In this document: positions 12,001 to 23,640 of the stretch, one piece after another | Layout: each line of letters begins with the position of its first letter | Numbering within the stretch: the stretch's first letter is position 1 | Assembly (NCBI RefSeq): GCF_002234675.1 | Contig: NC_019871.2 | Span: forward strand, 16,834,331-16,898,330 | Direction: 5' to 3' | DNA: 64,000 nucleotides | Origin: Oryzias latipes | Lineage: Eukaryota; Chordata; Actinopteri; Beloniformes; Adrianichthyidae | Position numbers and translations under genes: made by a program | Notes under the pieces: model-generated | The model's database searches: none | What the model was told of the DNA's origin: nothing | Seen by the model: the letters and a program-made list of their open reading frames with translations, nothing else

Positions 12001-15000
12001 AGAACACTGTGTCGCTGGATCTAACATTCAGAGAAAGAAACCCCGTTTGATAAGACCAAACTGCTGATAGACTTGCAAATAAACTCGGTTTGAAAATGAA
12101 GGTGGGAGATTTAGAGTCATATGGAGATCAAATTCCTTGTGAAAAGAAACACTCAGAAACTTTTAGGGAAAACAAAAAACAATTTGAGCTACAATTACCC
12201 AAATAAAAAGATGCTGCTGTCATTCATATGCACAGGCAGCAAATCTGTATTTCGGAAGCTACACAGCAAATATTCAGTCTCCAAATGCTTTAAAAAGAAC
12301 AGTTCTGGTAGATTTTCATTGCACAACAGCTTATAGGAGGAACAGAACAACTGAAGCAGCTATAATCACTGATCTCAGTAACGTCTTCTTAAACCACCGT
12401 TAGAAGACGGGAGCACATGTCAGAAAGCTTTGGGTCACCTCTGTGATAAATTAAGACTTGGCTTCAACACCACCCAGGATGTATACTGAAACCTTGGCTC
12501 CCCTTAACCATCAAAGCTCATCACAGACTTCAGCCCACCCCAGAGGGAATTTGAGGAAAAGAGAAACTGATGTTCACTTGGAAGTTTCAGGACTACAAAC
12601 TCTTCAAGAGTCAGAAGGAAATGTTTATTCCCAGAGCTCTGAAGAACAAATCAGATTGTCAACAGGGCCTCATGTCAGAGCAGTTTGCTCAATGACTGTT
12701 TAAGTGTGGCGATCCCCGTGATTTATAAGAAGATGATGTAAGATCAAGTTTTTCAGGTCTGTGATCCATAAACATCAAACAGGCAGTTTGGAAACTGAAG
12801 ATTTCATGATGACCTGTCAGTTAATATACCATCCAAGCTTTACATCAATGTCGAGCAAATCGACGAGCTTTGAATAAAGCTACTTCACCCGAAAGAAAAA
12901 ATTAAAATGTTACCACAAAATAAAAAAAGTTCTTAGAGATATTTGGTTGTGTGTTAGATACAATCACAACAAAGGCGTTCTTCATAATAACATAAATATT
13001 CAACGTCCCTCCATGTGTTTTTGTTTGAGCAGCAGCAGAACACAAGCTGACTTCAGAAAAATGTCATATTAATCAAATGTGATAAACACTGGTGATCCCC
13101 ACCTTCAGCGGCCGGCTGGTCTTTTCAAGCAGCTCCAAGTATTTGCTGTGAGACACAACAGTCTTTCCAAAGTCAATGGAGCCGTAGATGACGCTCTGCT
13201 CCTGCTCACGCTCCAGGATGCCGGGAATGATGGACTGGGCCGTGACCCGGTAGCCTCTGTAGTCCACCACTACTGTCCCTAAAGTGTAGAGGCCCTCCAC
13301 GTCCACCGCCCCATAAGCTCGCACTCCGTTCAAGTCATTGGTGGGAGCGGCGTGGGCAGCTGCGTCACCCCCCAGCTCTCGATAGTGGTCCCGCACATCA
13401 AAGCCCAGACTGAAGAAGATGTTGTTCCAGATGAACATCTGCATGCGAGTCTCCTCCCCGGGGTTGATTGCCATTACGTTACCATCAATTACAGCCATGG
13501 CACCCCGTGTGGCAGCAGCTGCAAAGTCACTGTGAACCTGCAGAGGTCCAAAGTTTACAACTTAAAGATTAAGAACTTGAGTCAGGATATCCTTTGAACC
13601 TGATGGTTTTGTAATCCAACAAAGGTTAACCTGCAAATCACTGACAATGCACTGTGGCGTGCATCAAAGCATCAAAGATGGAAACCGTACCTTGAATATG
13701 GCCCTTTCCCTCAGCAGGCGCTCAGGCAGGTTCTTCCTGGTCAGCTCTCTGGTGGTCTGCAGCTCTTCATTCCAGTCTCTGGTCTACAGGTGAGTGGAAC
13801 ATAAACAAAGGTGAATCTACTGGACAGTCCTAACTGCAACCCGTACTGTTAGGTAGGCTGCTCCCACCTGTCCAGGTATGTGCTCTTCATAACCAAGGCG
13901 GGAGGTGTAGGCATCCTCAGCCCGAACGCAGTCCATCGCATGATCCACCTGTGGAGCAGTCCAGCTGTACACCTGGAAAGGTGTGGCTATCCTCTCAAAG
14001 GGATGTCTCTGGACTCTGAAGCAGAAATAGGCAAACAGAAAGAAGCCATTGATTTTCTCCTCTTCTGGCAAAATGTTTTCTCATCTTCAAGCTGCTCCCA
14101 TGAAGCTAAAATGATACTATTCAGAAATGGTTTTGCCAGTAAGAGTCATGTGCTTAAAGTTAATAAATGTAATGAGCAACTTCATGATAGTTTGGCTTAG
14201 AATTAGATCAAACTAAACAAAAACAAAAAACCTAACCACAGTCATGGACAGAGGCCAAATTAGGAAGAAGTTAGAAGACAACTAAACATCTCTGCAGCTT
14301 AAATAGCAAAGTGAGTATGACGTTGAATTGGACCTTTTCTTTTGCAGGGCAGTGAAGTTCTTCTTGAAAGCAGGGCTGATCTGGCTCAGTAGTTCCACCA
14401 GAGAATGGCTCAGAAAACTGGGGTTGGCCGGTTTGGGGTTAAAGGTGTAGGTGGTTGATCTGAAAGACATCATTGCTCACATTAAACATAGCAAAAATAA
14501 TAATAAAAAAATACACCAAGTTTAAACAATGAAAGGATTTGTTAAAATCCACAGCTACTAAAAATCCCAAAAAGCAGTTGCTAGGCAGGAAATTCAGTAG
14601 TTAAAGTGATCTCTTCTTACACTACAAGTTTTTAGCTCTTAAGTTTTTAACCTCTTTCTGGGAGGATCATGTGACCGTACTCATCACTGCTGACAAATAC
14701 CTTCATTGTGAAAGCTAAAGAGCACAGCAATGGTTTGCATGGTCACAGCTGCAGAAACTTCTCAGACGTGTGAAAAACTATGAGCTTTTTGGAATGACCA
14801 CTCACTGGTTGAGGTAGAAGCCGCGTGTAGAGGCAGTGACGCTGACGTGGCGCTCCTCCACGGTCACAATGTACAGGTACATGAGATCACCATGCATCTT
14901 CCTGTTTCCAGGTGGGGGGTTCCAGCCGCTCATAGTCAGGACCTTCAGGCATTGCAGTGGCTGCAGGGAGACGTCCAATGGTTTAACTTAACACACACAG

Positions 15001-17875
15001 CCCACAAAACGATTCCTCCTTTTGGATTGAAACCACATTGACAGTGTGCTTCAGACCTTCCAGTCCTTGTTCAGTGGCTGTAGAGGCAACAGGGGGCGCT
15101 CTTTGCTTCCGGGCAAAATATGCTCCGGTGGGGTGCAGTCAATCTGCTCCAGCTCGTTCCCCTTCTTCTTCCGCTTTCCACTTTCTGCAAAAACAGAGCA
15201 AAGAGCAAGAAGAGTCTGGTTACTCACTACTGCATCTATAGTCACCTTCACATGAAACAGCAGCAGGAACCCTTTCACTGATCAGTGGTTACTTCAGCCA
15301 TGCCCCACTATCAACTAGTGGACACACTATCAATCTTATGTACATCACCCAGGTTTACAAAAATGCATCTTCTCTGTACCAAGATCACAAAGAGAAACGG
15401 TTCTTTAAGTTAAATTTAGTTCAGCTCCTGTGTCAATTTCTTCTTTTCACAGCTGTAAAAGCAAAGAAAAGTCTGGGAAATCTCGCTGAGCACTGTTTGG
15501 AAGAAAGCAACAGCCAGCAATTCAATCACAGGGAAGTCTAGAATCACCAAGATCTCATGAACTGTGTTCATCTACAACTTCACCCCAGTACAGAGCAGGG
15601 TGCATGGAGATTAACTCTAGAGAACAACAAACTCCAAGTTCTTATGCGATACCAATAACCGGTAAAATAAGAGCTTAAGAGAGTATGACAATTTCTTGTT
15701 TTAAAGTATACAAAGCAAAGGGAAGAATTCTTAAATAAATGAATAAATCCAAAAGGAGCATTTCTAACCGACCAAAAAACTTAAAAAACCTGTTTTATTG
15801 GCACAATGTTTTTTTTTTTTTAACTAATGGTTAAAGAAAAGGGTGTTTTTTTCAGTCCCAACGCAGAGAAGAGACCATAGTAATCACAAGTATAAATATA
15901 TGATTTGCTGCAACTCTGTAGCTTGTTTTTTTTTTTTTTTTAATCCTTTTTGGGCTCCTACCTCCAAGGTCTCCATCAGTGAAGACGCTGAGAAAAGACA
16001 ACGAGTTGCAGTCCACCCCATTGTAGGCATCCGAGGGGTCCAAGCTTTTCAGCAGGTCTCTGATGTGGCGCACGTGGATCCGAGCTTCACGCACCGTGTA
16101 AGGCTCTGATGAACAAGCAGTATTAAAGCAGAGTTATTGTGATTCCAAGGCAAATAACCAGCTGTCCAAGTAAAAAGAGAAAAAAAAGGTTTATAATGAA
16201 AAAAAAAACATTTTTACTTGAGATATCTTGCGTTAAAATCTCAAAACCACAGTCTAAAAAATTCCTTTACAGTTTTAGGCATAAATCTTTCTTGTAACTT
16301 CTTCATTCAAGGGCTGTCAACCCCAGTGCTACATCTGCAAGGGCAAAGCAATGACTGCTTTCCAAAATTGCCATTAGGCCAGAAATTTTGTCTTGTAGAG
16401 AGCTTCCTCTGAGTTATGTCTGAGACACAGGATCTGCCTAATAGTTCACCTGATATTAGACACTTTCATGGACGACGTGGCTTCACTTAACACAGATACA
16501 CACAGATTTAAAGGACACACTCCTCATAAGATCCTTTGTCCTGTTGTGCAAAATGCACTCAATCCTGGACATGCACTAAATGGATGGATTGTCTGAAAGT
16601 GTTGATCCCCAATTCTGCTTTTTTTTTATTTTCAATTGCAGGACTCAGTTTCATCTTCACGCTGCTTTTCTCCACCTATTAGAACACACTTGCACACACA
16701 CATCCACACAGGGGAGGAAATGCATGCAATGCCTGGCAGCACAGCAGACAAACATTTGAACTTTAATACCGATGTATGAATTGAATTTTAAAACAAAGTA
16801 AAAGTGATGTTGTATGGTTTTGAAGTTTACCTTCAACCACTTTGAGCAGGGAGCCCTCCTGCAGGCCTTCAATGGACTTCAGCTCAGCAAAGTTATCCAG
16901 GACATTTCCGTCCAGCTGCAGGGAGAAGCAGGTCCGGTGGCACGTGTCCTCCCGGTCCATCAAAACCTGATGGATTTCCTGCACCATTTCTTGGGGAGAC
17001 ACCTGATAAATCAAACAGATCAGGATGAGCAGGTCAGGTGATTTACTGATGCTCATTTTGTATATGGAAAATTATAATTACCGTATTTTTTGGACTATAA
17101 GTCGCCCCATTTTCATAGTTTGGCAAAGGGTGCGACTTATACTCCGCAGCGAATTGTATTAAAAATAAATTGAAATAAATACATTATTAACCCTCCTGTT
17201 ATGTTCATTTGTGAGGAACAGAGATGATGTTCCTGGCTAAATTTGATGTATGAGGTATGTTAAGTGACTCAGAGAATCAGCAAACTGTTTTTTACAGTAA
17301 GATCTTGAAGGCTAAAAATATAATATTCTATTTTCCAATGATTTCATAGATTCAGAAATGCAATAAAAATGACAACTGTTTCTACAAATACAGGATGAAA
17401 ACAGAGTATTAGTTGGACAATGATGCTTCATGAAAAGAATAAATAAATAGGTTTGAGAAAGAATTACTGTGAAATTATGAGATAAACAGTCTGCTATGAT
17501 TGTGTCATATGAGTTTGTGCAAGTTATTAGTTCTTGGTCTCAGATTCTGTCAAATAAATTTCCTGTCAAAATGCGACTTATAGTCCAGTGCGACTTATCT
17601 GTGGTTTTTTCTACTTTATAATGCATTTTTGGGCTGGTGCGACTTATAGTCCGGAAAATACGGTATTGTATTTGGCATGAGTGAGCTAGCTCTGTCCTCA
17701 CCTGCAGGTCGAATGGCTCCGTTCCAGGTGCTTGGATCTTGACTGTGAAGCCGGTGTCCTGGATCACTATAACTTCCTGTTCGTTGGACTCCTCGCCAGC
17801 GTCTGCCTCGTCGTTTGCATCCTGCTTATGTTCCGTCTCCTCTGCATGGTCATGAGCGCCATCACCGTTCACCAT
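6040..17875 (-). CDS. cluh: Clustered mitochondria protein homolog (CLUH), 26 coding exons
   Basis: CLUH is a cytosolic RNA-binding protein that binds mRNAs of nuclear-encoded mitochondrial proteins and controls their stability and translation; its loss makes mitochondria cluster. Coding exons 5' to 3': 17875-17702, 17002-16831, 16105-15962, 15184-15057, 14960-14806, 14459-14334, 14015-13868, 13783-13691, 13537-13103, 12020-11761, 11666-11251, 10629-10528, 10174-10074, 9988-9836, 9748-9686, 9588-9344, 9257-9173, 9097-8944, 8828-8689, 8617-8537, 8457-8332, 8237-8116, 8040-7947, 7863-7729, 7652-7579, 6166-6040. All have AG/GT borders and every junction phase fits. The total is 4,053 nt, 1,350 residues, against about 1,309 in human. 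The order is N-terminal domain ([14 protein letters not shown]), Clu domain (about 300-560), eIF3-like middle, KR-rich stretch (about 930), TPRs (about 1,050-1,240). Fish carry two cluh paralogs; which one this is cannot be told. The exon 11 donor could instead be 6 nt further on, at 11,245. Confidence 0.96.
6670..7251. mobile_element. T2/Kolobok-like MITE, family B copy 1
   Basis: This 582-bp element lies in the last intron of cluh (6,167-7,578). The left end is TTAAAGGGTCTAAATAATGC. The right end (7,231-7,251) read on the other strand is TTAAAGGGTCTATATAACGC. The flanking TTAA and TTAAAGG termini match the signature of T2-type MITEs (Kolobok superfamily). The interior has no coding capacity. 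A second, interrupted copy is at about 52,563-54,345. Confidence 0.75.
7947..8828 (-). CDS. cluh: cluh exons 19-23: TPR repeat array
   Basis: Five short exons (8828-8689, 8617-8537, 8457-8332, 8237-8116, 8040-7947) encode residues about 1,052-1,239. The helical pairs are of the kinesin-light-chain-like TPR type. Recognisable units include [33 protein letters not shown] with [49 protein letters not shown] and [15 protein letters not shown]. The repeats contribute to protein or RNA contacts in CLU-family proteins. Exons 20 and 21 and the last bases of exon 19 keep phase 0. Confidence 0.93.
11251..11666 (-). CDS. cluh: cluh exon 11: low-complexity acidic S/T/A-rich linker
   Basis: The exon starts with the conserved [15 protein letters not shown] block. 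It then runs through about 110 residues rich in Ser, Thr, Ala, Glu and Gln, including a five-alanine run encoded by a CAG/GCA-type repeat near 11,510. It ends in a conserved [12 protein letters not shown] block. Human CLUH also has a disordered linker here, but a shorter one. This linker accounts for much of the extra length of the protein. A donor at CAG|GTATCG (11,251) gives a junction [11 protein letters not shown] close to the mammalian one. Confidence 0.9.
13103..13537 (-). CDS. cluh: cluh exon 9: core of the Clu domain
   Basis: This is the largest coding exon: 435 nt, residues about 381-525, in phase 0 at both ends. It carries the best conserved part of the protein, including [15 protein letters not shown], the segment [47 protein letters not shown] and [19 protein letters not shown]. 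These are hallmark blocks of the Clu domain. It splices to exon 10 through RPLK|IQRHSV, which matches the vertebrate junction. Confidence 0.95.
17080..17664. mobile_element. MITE with ACCGTATTTT..ACTATAAGTCGC ends
   Basis: The ends are ACCGTATTTTTTGGACTATA at 17,080 and the inverted form ending AGTCCGGAAAATACGGT at 17,664, so the terminal repeats exceed 20 bp. This repeat type is very common in fish genomes. The element lies in cluh intron 1 (17,003-17,701), only 38 bp from exon 1. Part of the interior from about 17,188 (TTAACCCTCCTGTTATGTTC) resembles another common fish repeat, so it may be composite. Confidence 0.8.
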
Positions 17876-18699
17876 GGCTGTTTTTGCACTGTGCTCTGTG
17901 AATTAGAAAACGGGTTAAGAACAATGAGGGGAAGCTTACAGATTTGAAACTATGCCAACATTTTTCTGGCCATGATGGATTTCTTATGACTTTGCATATA
18001 TCTGCCGAATAAAGCACTTCTTTCAGCTCCAGAGGTATTTACCGCCAACCGTTTGACCCATAAATGCTTCACTGCGTTCACTAACATGTTGCAAGTGGCC
18101 TAAACCTGCCTTTTGGCTGTAGTACTGTGGCTTAAAGCTAAAGAAACTTCACAACTCACACCTTTCACATCTGGTGTTTACTTTTGTGATTATTGTGACC
18201 CTTAGTTATAACACTGCAGAGTAAATCATCTTCATGCCAATAAAACAAGATGAAAAAACTGTTGGCTCTGAATGAAGTGGCCCATTTATTTCAAATTCTA
18301 ATATTTCTATAACATACTGATAGCTACTTCAGCCACATACTTTTGGAGCAAAAGCCTGTCTACAATGTAAAAGCAGCTAAATAAAAATCAATTGGACTAC
18401 GGTACATGAAAAACTCAGCACAGACCAACACTGTGAAAGTGGAGAGAAATTACCCAGAAGGCCTTGGAATCGTGGGTTAGTATTCACAGGAGGGAATTGT
18501 TTGTTACAAATCCAAACCTGAAAGTCAGCTGAGGGCCATTTAGCAGCTGCTCTGGTTGTTTTATAAAGCTCAAGTCACTGCCAAATACCTCCTCTGGTTA
18601 CACAGACGGGTTATAATTTTCTTGTGAGTTTCAGTGAGAGGACCATGATGGGGACGAGGCGTGTAAATCTATAGGGAGAAAAGCACAGCCTGTGTTCTC

Positions 18700-18747
18700 T
18701 GCACGGAGACACAACCGCTGCCATGCACGGAGACACAACCGCTGCCA
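18700..18747. repeat. Perfect 24-bp tandem duplication
   Basis: The unit TGCACGGAGACACAACCGCT plus GCCA occurs twice, head to tail, with no mismatch (18,700-18,723 and 18,724-18,747). It lies in the proposed cluh leader intron. The absence of divergence suggests a recent event, possibly polymorphic. Confidence 0.9.
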
Positions 18748-19655
18748 GATCATGCGTCCTTGCTCATTGCTGGGTGTAGCACAGCATCAGGGTTGCTGAA
18801 AACGGGGGGGCGGGGGCTCCGTGGCTGGACGGCGGGCCCCGGGTGGGAACAAACACACTGAAGAGGTGGAGCAGGCCACGCTCTGAATAACAAACACAAG
18901 AGCTTCAGAGAGTTCACACAAGTTAATGACGCTAGAAAGAAGAGAGGGACTGGTGTCCAGTTCTCCAGTGTGGTGGTATTTGATTTCAGCATGAATGTTT
19001 CATCTCTTATTTTGTGCCTCAATGTTCGGTGTCTGAAACGGGATTTCGTGGATTAACAAGCAGAAGATGCAGGATTTTTGGTTCACTGCAGAGCAGACTC
19101 AAGAAGACCATCTTTAATGAGATTCTGATAAATATTCCATGCAGGCAGACAGGCATCATTTAGGAAGAATAATACTTTAGAACAAGAATGCTAAAGTATG
19201 AAGGTTTTGCCACCAAAATTATCTTAAATGTTTTCTTTGAAAAATGCAATTGTGCCTCTGACTTTCAATTATTTTTTAACTTAATTTGCATTAAATATAG
19301 ATTTAAAAAGAACACACAAACATCACAAATACCTACAATCGCCATGCCATTTTGGTATATTGTAAATTTCAAATTATGTGTATGCAACAAGATAAAAGCA
19401 GCGTTTTCATGTCCGAAGGGCTGATTGCTTCATACTGAAACACGAATGCCTGTGTTCACTTTGAACACTCTACGAAAAAAATGAAAAAGGAGCTTCCTAT
19501 AATTTAAAAACAGGAAAAACTTCATGTCTGACACCATTAGAAAGAACTATTCTTGTGCCGCCATGTGAGTTTTAAACAGTCCACTATAAATTATTTTCCT
19601 GTTAGCAAGGGAATGCGTTACCGTTTTGACTCAACAATATTTACAGACGATATTT

Positions 19656-20226
19656 ACAGACCCACTCTGATTATCTTTTGGTCTGTTGTAAAAGCATACC
19701 CAGTGGTCTTTTAGTTATGATTGTCATTTAATCCAAAATTAAAAAAAAAAAAACCCGTTGTTTCCTAGTTTCAGCAGAGCAGCCTTAGTTTATTAGAAAT
19801 TCACACCTGAGTTGTGGGTGGGACTGTTGGCGCAGAATAAGCACGCTCCCCTTCCCGTCACCCAAAACTAAAAGCTATCCATTTACCCGCTAGCTTACAA
19901 CCCCATAACCCCTGACCTAACATTAAAGGTGCACCAAAAATGGCTACCACTATCAGCGCTCAGACGGGGAAAACAAAGACCTTAATGGATTTATTTTTCT
20001 GCAAGTCAATGCACAAGAATGGAATGGGGCAGGGTGTTTGTGAACTGCCCATTGTCTTTTCTACGTAACAAATACAATATTTTTCAAATGACTTGAATGA
20101 AGAATTACTCAGAAATGCCATTTTAAGCTCACTTTTCTTTCTAATATGTCATCCATCATCAGACAAATGCCACAAAAACATGTTGAAAACACCCAAAAAC
20201 ACAATTTTCATCCAAGTGGGTCTTTA
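19656..20226. mobile_element. MITE family A copy 2, inverted
   Basis: Both ends match family A: AGACCCACTCTGATTA at the left and AAGTGGGTCTTTAAT at the right, in inverted orientation. The segment ATTAGAAATTCACACCTGAG through GTGGGTGGGACTG is the reverse complement of the copy 1 block around 1,310-1,350. The remaining interior has diverged, and the YxFEP open frame is not preserved. Confidence 0.6.
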
Positions 20227-21363
20227 ATATGTTACAGAGGATTAAAAAACTCACTTATTAAAGTTAAAATGTTATTTTTTAACAACTTGAGGCCTTTTAC
20301 CCATCAGAACCCATGGTGACATCTGTGTAACAGTACATCAGAAATGTGTTCTGTGGACCACTAGGTCTGTAAAATATTTTTAGGACAGATTTGGTTAAAA
20401 GGGTTTATGGGCATGTACAATTTCAGTATGGGTCATTATCCATAAAAATAAAAAAACAAAACATAGGTTTAGTTTAAGCCAGGCCAGATTTCAAAGTAAT
20501 GCACTCTCCGGCATTTGGATGCCTCTCACGAGGTCAAAGGAATGAATCAATAAAACAAATCAGACAAAAAACAACTGCAGACGATGTCTCTGTCCTCTGA
20601 AACAAGCCAGGACTCCAAAAAGAATTCAAGGAAAGAGCATGTCTGTACTCTAACACACACACACACACCTTATTTCAGTGCACAATATTGCTTTACAGCC
20701 TGCTGTCTACCCACTCAAAAGCCCTGACATAGGGACCATGGCTACTGCTATGGAAACCTTAAACAGACTGACAGCCCTGAAAACAGCACAAGGCCTTTCT
20801 CTAATCCTGCCTGCTGGACCTTCTCTGTCCACCACGGAAAACAGAGACTGAATTCTCATTTTTAATCCAAGAACCATCTTCATTTAAAAAAAAAAAAAAA
20901 TTAACGGCAAAAAGAAGAACCAAAACACAAACCGCCATGGCTCATTATTGCAGCAGTTTTAAGCTACTGTGCTAATGTGTCAGTGACTATGTGATTATCA
21001 AGGCCAATGTTCACCTCACAGAAGCAATAAGCTTCTTAAAACCATTGAGAGTGACCCTGGTGTAAACACGTGTGTTCAGACTCCCACTGCGAGTTGGTCC
21101 TGTTACTATCTTAACTAACAGATGGCTCAGTCAATTTTGTCACCACCTCATGACTACAAACAGTGATGACCGGTTAAACCTTAACTAATTAATGCTTAAG
21201 GCATCTTCTCTAGGAAAAAAATAAAAAAGATTAAATAAGCCAAACGATTAATTTGACAGATTGGCCGGTGCAAGTTGAATTAAAAGCTTCCCTTAGCAAA
21301 AATCTTCCAATTAGCTTTTTTTTATACTACTATAGACTAACTATAGACAAACATGGTCTATAG

Positions 21364-21891
21364 CAGGGTTGGGCAAACTACAGCTCAGTATGTGACCCGT
21401 TAACCATTTAACCTGATCCGCCAGACTGGAATATATCATATTGATAATCCTTTTTATCGATTTTGTTTGCCCTGTAATTCTGATGCCTCCCCATAGATGG
21501 TACATCACAAATAAGGTTATTCTGAATTCTTGCGGTGTTGGGAAATTTGTTGTTTTTTCTAACATTCACGTGTGTTTTTCGAGTCAGAGAGACAGTCATT
21601 TTCCCAATCATTCCAACACTACATGAAACGCAGCATTTCTACAAGTTTCCCTGAGGGACTTCAACCAATTGATGCAGACAAATGAAAACAAAAGCCACAG
21701 TTATAAAAACGCCAAAAGGTTTGATTAAAAAATATATATATTAATTAATTAAAAAAAAAAAAAACCCAGTATGTATTTGTCCAGATTCCATGTTATTTAT
21801 TTCTCTTATGGATGACCAAAACACGCCACATCTGCTAGTCCTGTCCTTTTGTCAAGTGTTTAAACTCTGTCAAAAAGTTTGATCACCCCGG
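21364..21891. mobile_element. hAT-type (Charlie-like) MITE, diverged
   Basis: The left end, CAGGGTTGGGCAAACTA, and the right end, AGTTTGATCACCCCGG, form an imperfect inverted repeat of the CAGGGGTSGGCAAAC type seen at hAT termini. Matching CTATAG flanks at 21,358-21,363 and 21,893-21,898 are consistent with a degenerate 8-bp target duplication. It has no coding capacity. Confidence 0.55.
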
Positions 21892-22358
21892 CCTATAGTA
21901 CATGTGCTATACTTATACTCAAGTTTCCTTAATAAAATAAACTCCAATTTACAAGTATACTGATTTTTGTCTGGATTTTTATTTTACCTTTGAGATCAAT
22001 AATAATGGTTTAATTACCATTCACAGCAATACAGGAAACACGTCCTCCTACACATGTTAAACTAGTATTAAAAAAATAATACTAAAACAAACTTTCCTTC
22101 AATAACCATTCTAAAATGTCTTGCGAGAGATAAATTATTTGAGACAGATTTGTTTTTTTTAAAGGAACCCTTCGTTCGTTGTTGTCTAAGCTTGAAGGAA
22201 GCCCCAAAGTTGTCCTATTAAGTTTGCAGACTCCACCATGACCCAAAAGCAAAATGCGCACAAACAGCCACCGGGCCTCCTTTCTCTTCACTTTTCTCCC
22301 CACACTCTGCCGTGACAGTGCGACCTTCGCGGCATCTTTCTCTGCGCGTCTTACTCAC

Positions 22359-22430
22359 CAGTTTACATGAAAGCTCATGTATTTTTAGGGTAACCTTCCC
22401 TGTCACCGTGCACATGCCACCATGACTTAG
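22359..22430 (-). other. cluh: Proposed cluh 5' leader exon with upstream ATGs
   Basis: A minus-strand segment just downstream of an ETS-rich core promoter ends at a textbook donor, AAACTG|GTGAGTAAG (22,359|22,358). It would splice to 17,895, where an acceptor precedes the start codon by 20 nt. The leader would contain two upstream ATGs (22,423 and 22,415). The exact transcription start is not visible. No other donor between here and 17,896 was as well placed relative to promoter motifs. Confidence 0.5.
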
Positions 22431-22620
22431 TTACTACAACCAACTTCCGCTTCCCGGTCAAAGGAGGAGCAACCGAAATAGTCCTCCTCCATAGGGGGGA
22501 GAGAAAAGAAAGCAGGTGTGCGTTTTCACGAACGTGTGCACAAAATGTAGACACATCCCGGTCACGGCGCCCTATTGGGAACGTAATACCTATGTAGATA
22601 GTAATTCACAATGGTTGTCT
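22431..22620 (-). promoter_or_regulatory. cluh: Probable cluh core promoter, TATA-less
   Basis: Read on the minus strand, the region has two adjacent ETS-type motifs (CGGGAAGCGGAAG, about 22,444-22,457) and a CCAAT box (CCCAATAGG, about 22,571-22,580). No TATA box is seen. This is a normal arrangement for a broadly expressed gene. CpG-rich DNA continues to about 23,600 with CACGTG E-boxes near 22,738 and 23,545. Assignment to cluh rests on position and strand. Confidence 0.5.
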
Positions 22621-23640
22621 GACAGTGAACCCTTAACAAACATAAAGAGGTATTAAAGACACCCCTGTGTGTGTGAGTGCAGTGGGAGAATCCACTGAAG
22701 GTGACCTTCAGTCGGTTCCTGACGCGCAGTTACCGAACACGTGTGTCAGGGTGAGCAGTGAGTGACTTGAACTGACATGCGCTTTGATGAACAAGTCTGC
22801 CTCAACAGAGGAAACAAAAAAACTCGTTTCTTACACAATACGCTGCAGTTTGGGAGTAAACGTGGCTTAAAAGTCTGACCGTTAGCCGGCTAGCCTCGCA
22901 CCGGCTACACTGAACGAAGGAGCTAACTGCTAGCATTGCGGCTATCTTGTTTGGGTCAGCCTGGCAGAAAGTCAGTGGGATCCACACGAATCTCTACAAT
23001 ATAGTGGAGGTTGGAGAAGTTGCTCCAACCAGCAGACATACTAGATCGGTCATCTAAACTAACTGTCTAGTAGGTGATTTTGGAGGGAGGTGGGGGTTAA
23101 CCACCACCACCACCTTGGGTTTGACTTTAAGACTTCAGATGTTACCGGTACTTGGTGCATGCATTAAATCCCACAAAGGTGCTGCCGCAGCACCGTGATC
23201 CTTATGTGTGAGCAGCGCAGTCTGCAGCAGCCTCACCGCAGGGAGCCTTCAGATGATGTGTCTCGCCGTCTTGGGCTCCATCCCCGGCTTTATCCGCAAG
23301 ATCAACCGGATTACAGTCAGGCACTGACGCCGGGATGTCATCTGTCTTGCTCACCATGGTCGGCAGTCAGTGTGGCGATAGAAATTTTCCCGCAGCTCTG
23401 CTTCGGTGTGTGAGCGCGATAATGCAACAGCAAATAAGACAAAAAACAACAAATGCCAATCAGCTTCTTCGGATAACGCGAGGGGTGCAGGCTGACAAAA
23501 ACAAGTGTACCGAGGAAGGACAGCGCTGTACATGGCAAGGAGCACACGTGGTTCGTGCTCCCCTCCTCTTGACCTCTTTGCCTTTGCGCCTCTCCTCCCC
23601 CTAAGCGTGAGACTACGGAGAGCCACATGTGACAAATCAT

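Larger units (their letters stand above)
17896..22358 (-). other. cluh: cluh leader intron (proposed)
   Basis: This interval lies between a good acceptor upstream of the start codon (TTCTAATTCACAG|AGCACAG, at 17,895) and a strong donor at 22,358 (CTG|GTGAGTAAG). It holds a perfect 24-bp tandem duplication, an inverted copy of MITE family A, a hAT-like MITE and a short CA microsatellite at about 20,652. No coding exon was seen. Confidence 0.6.
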
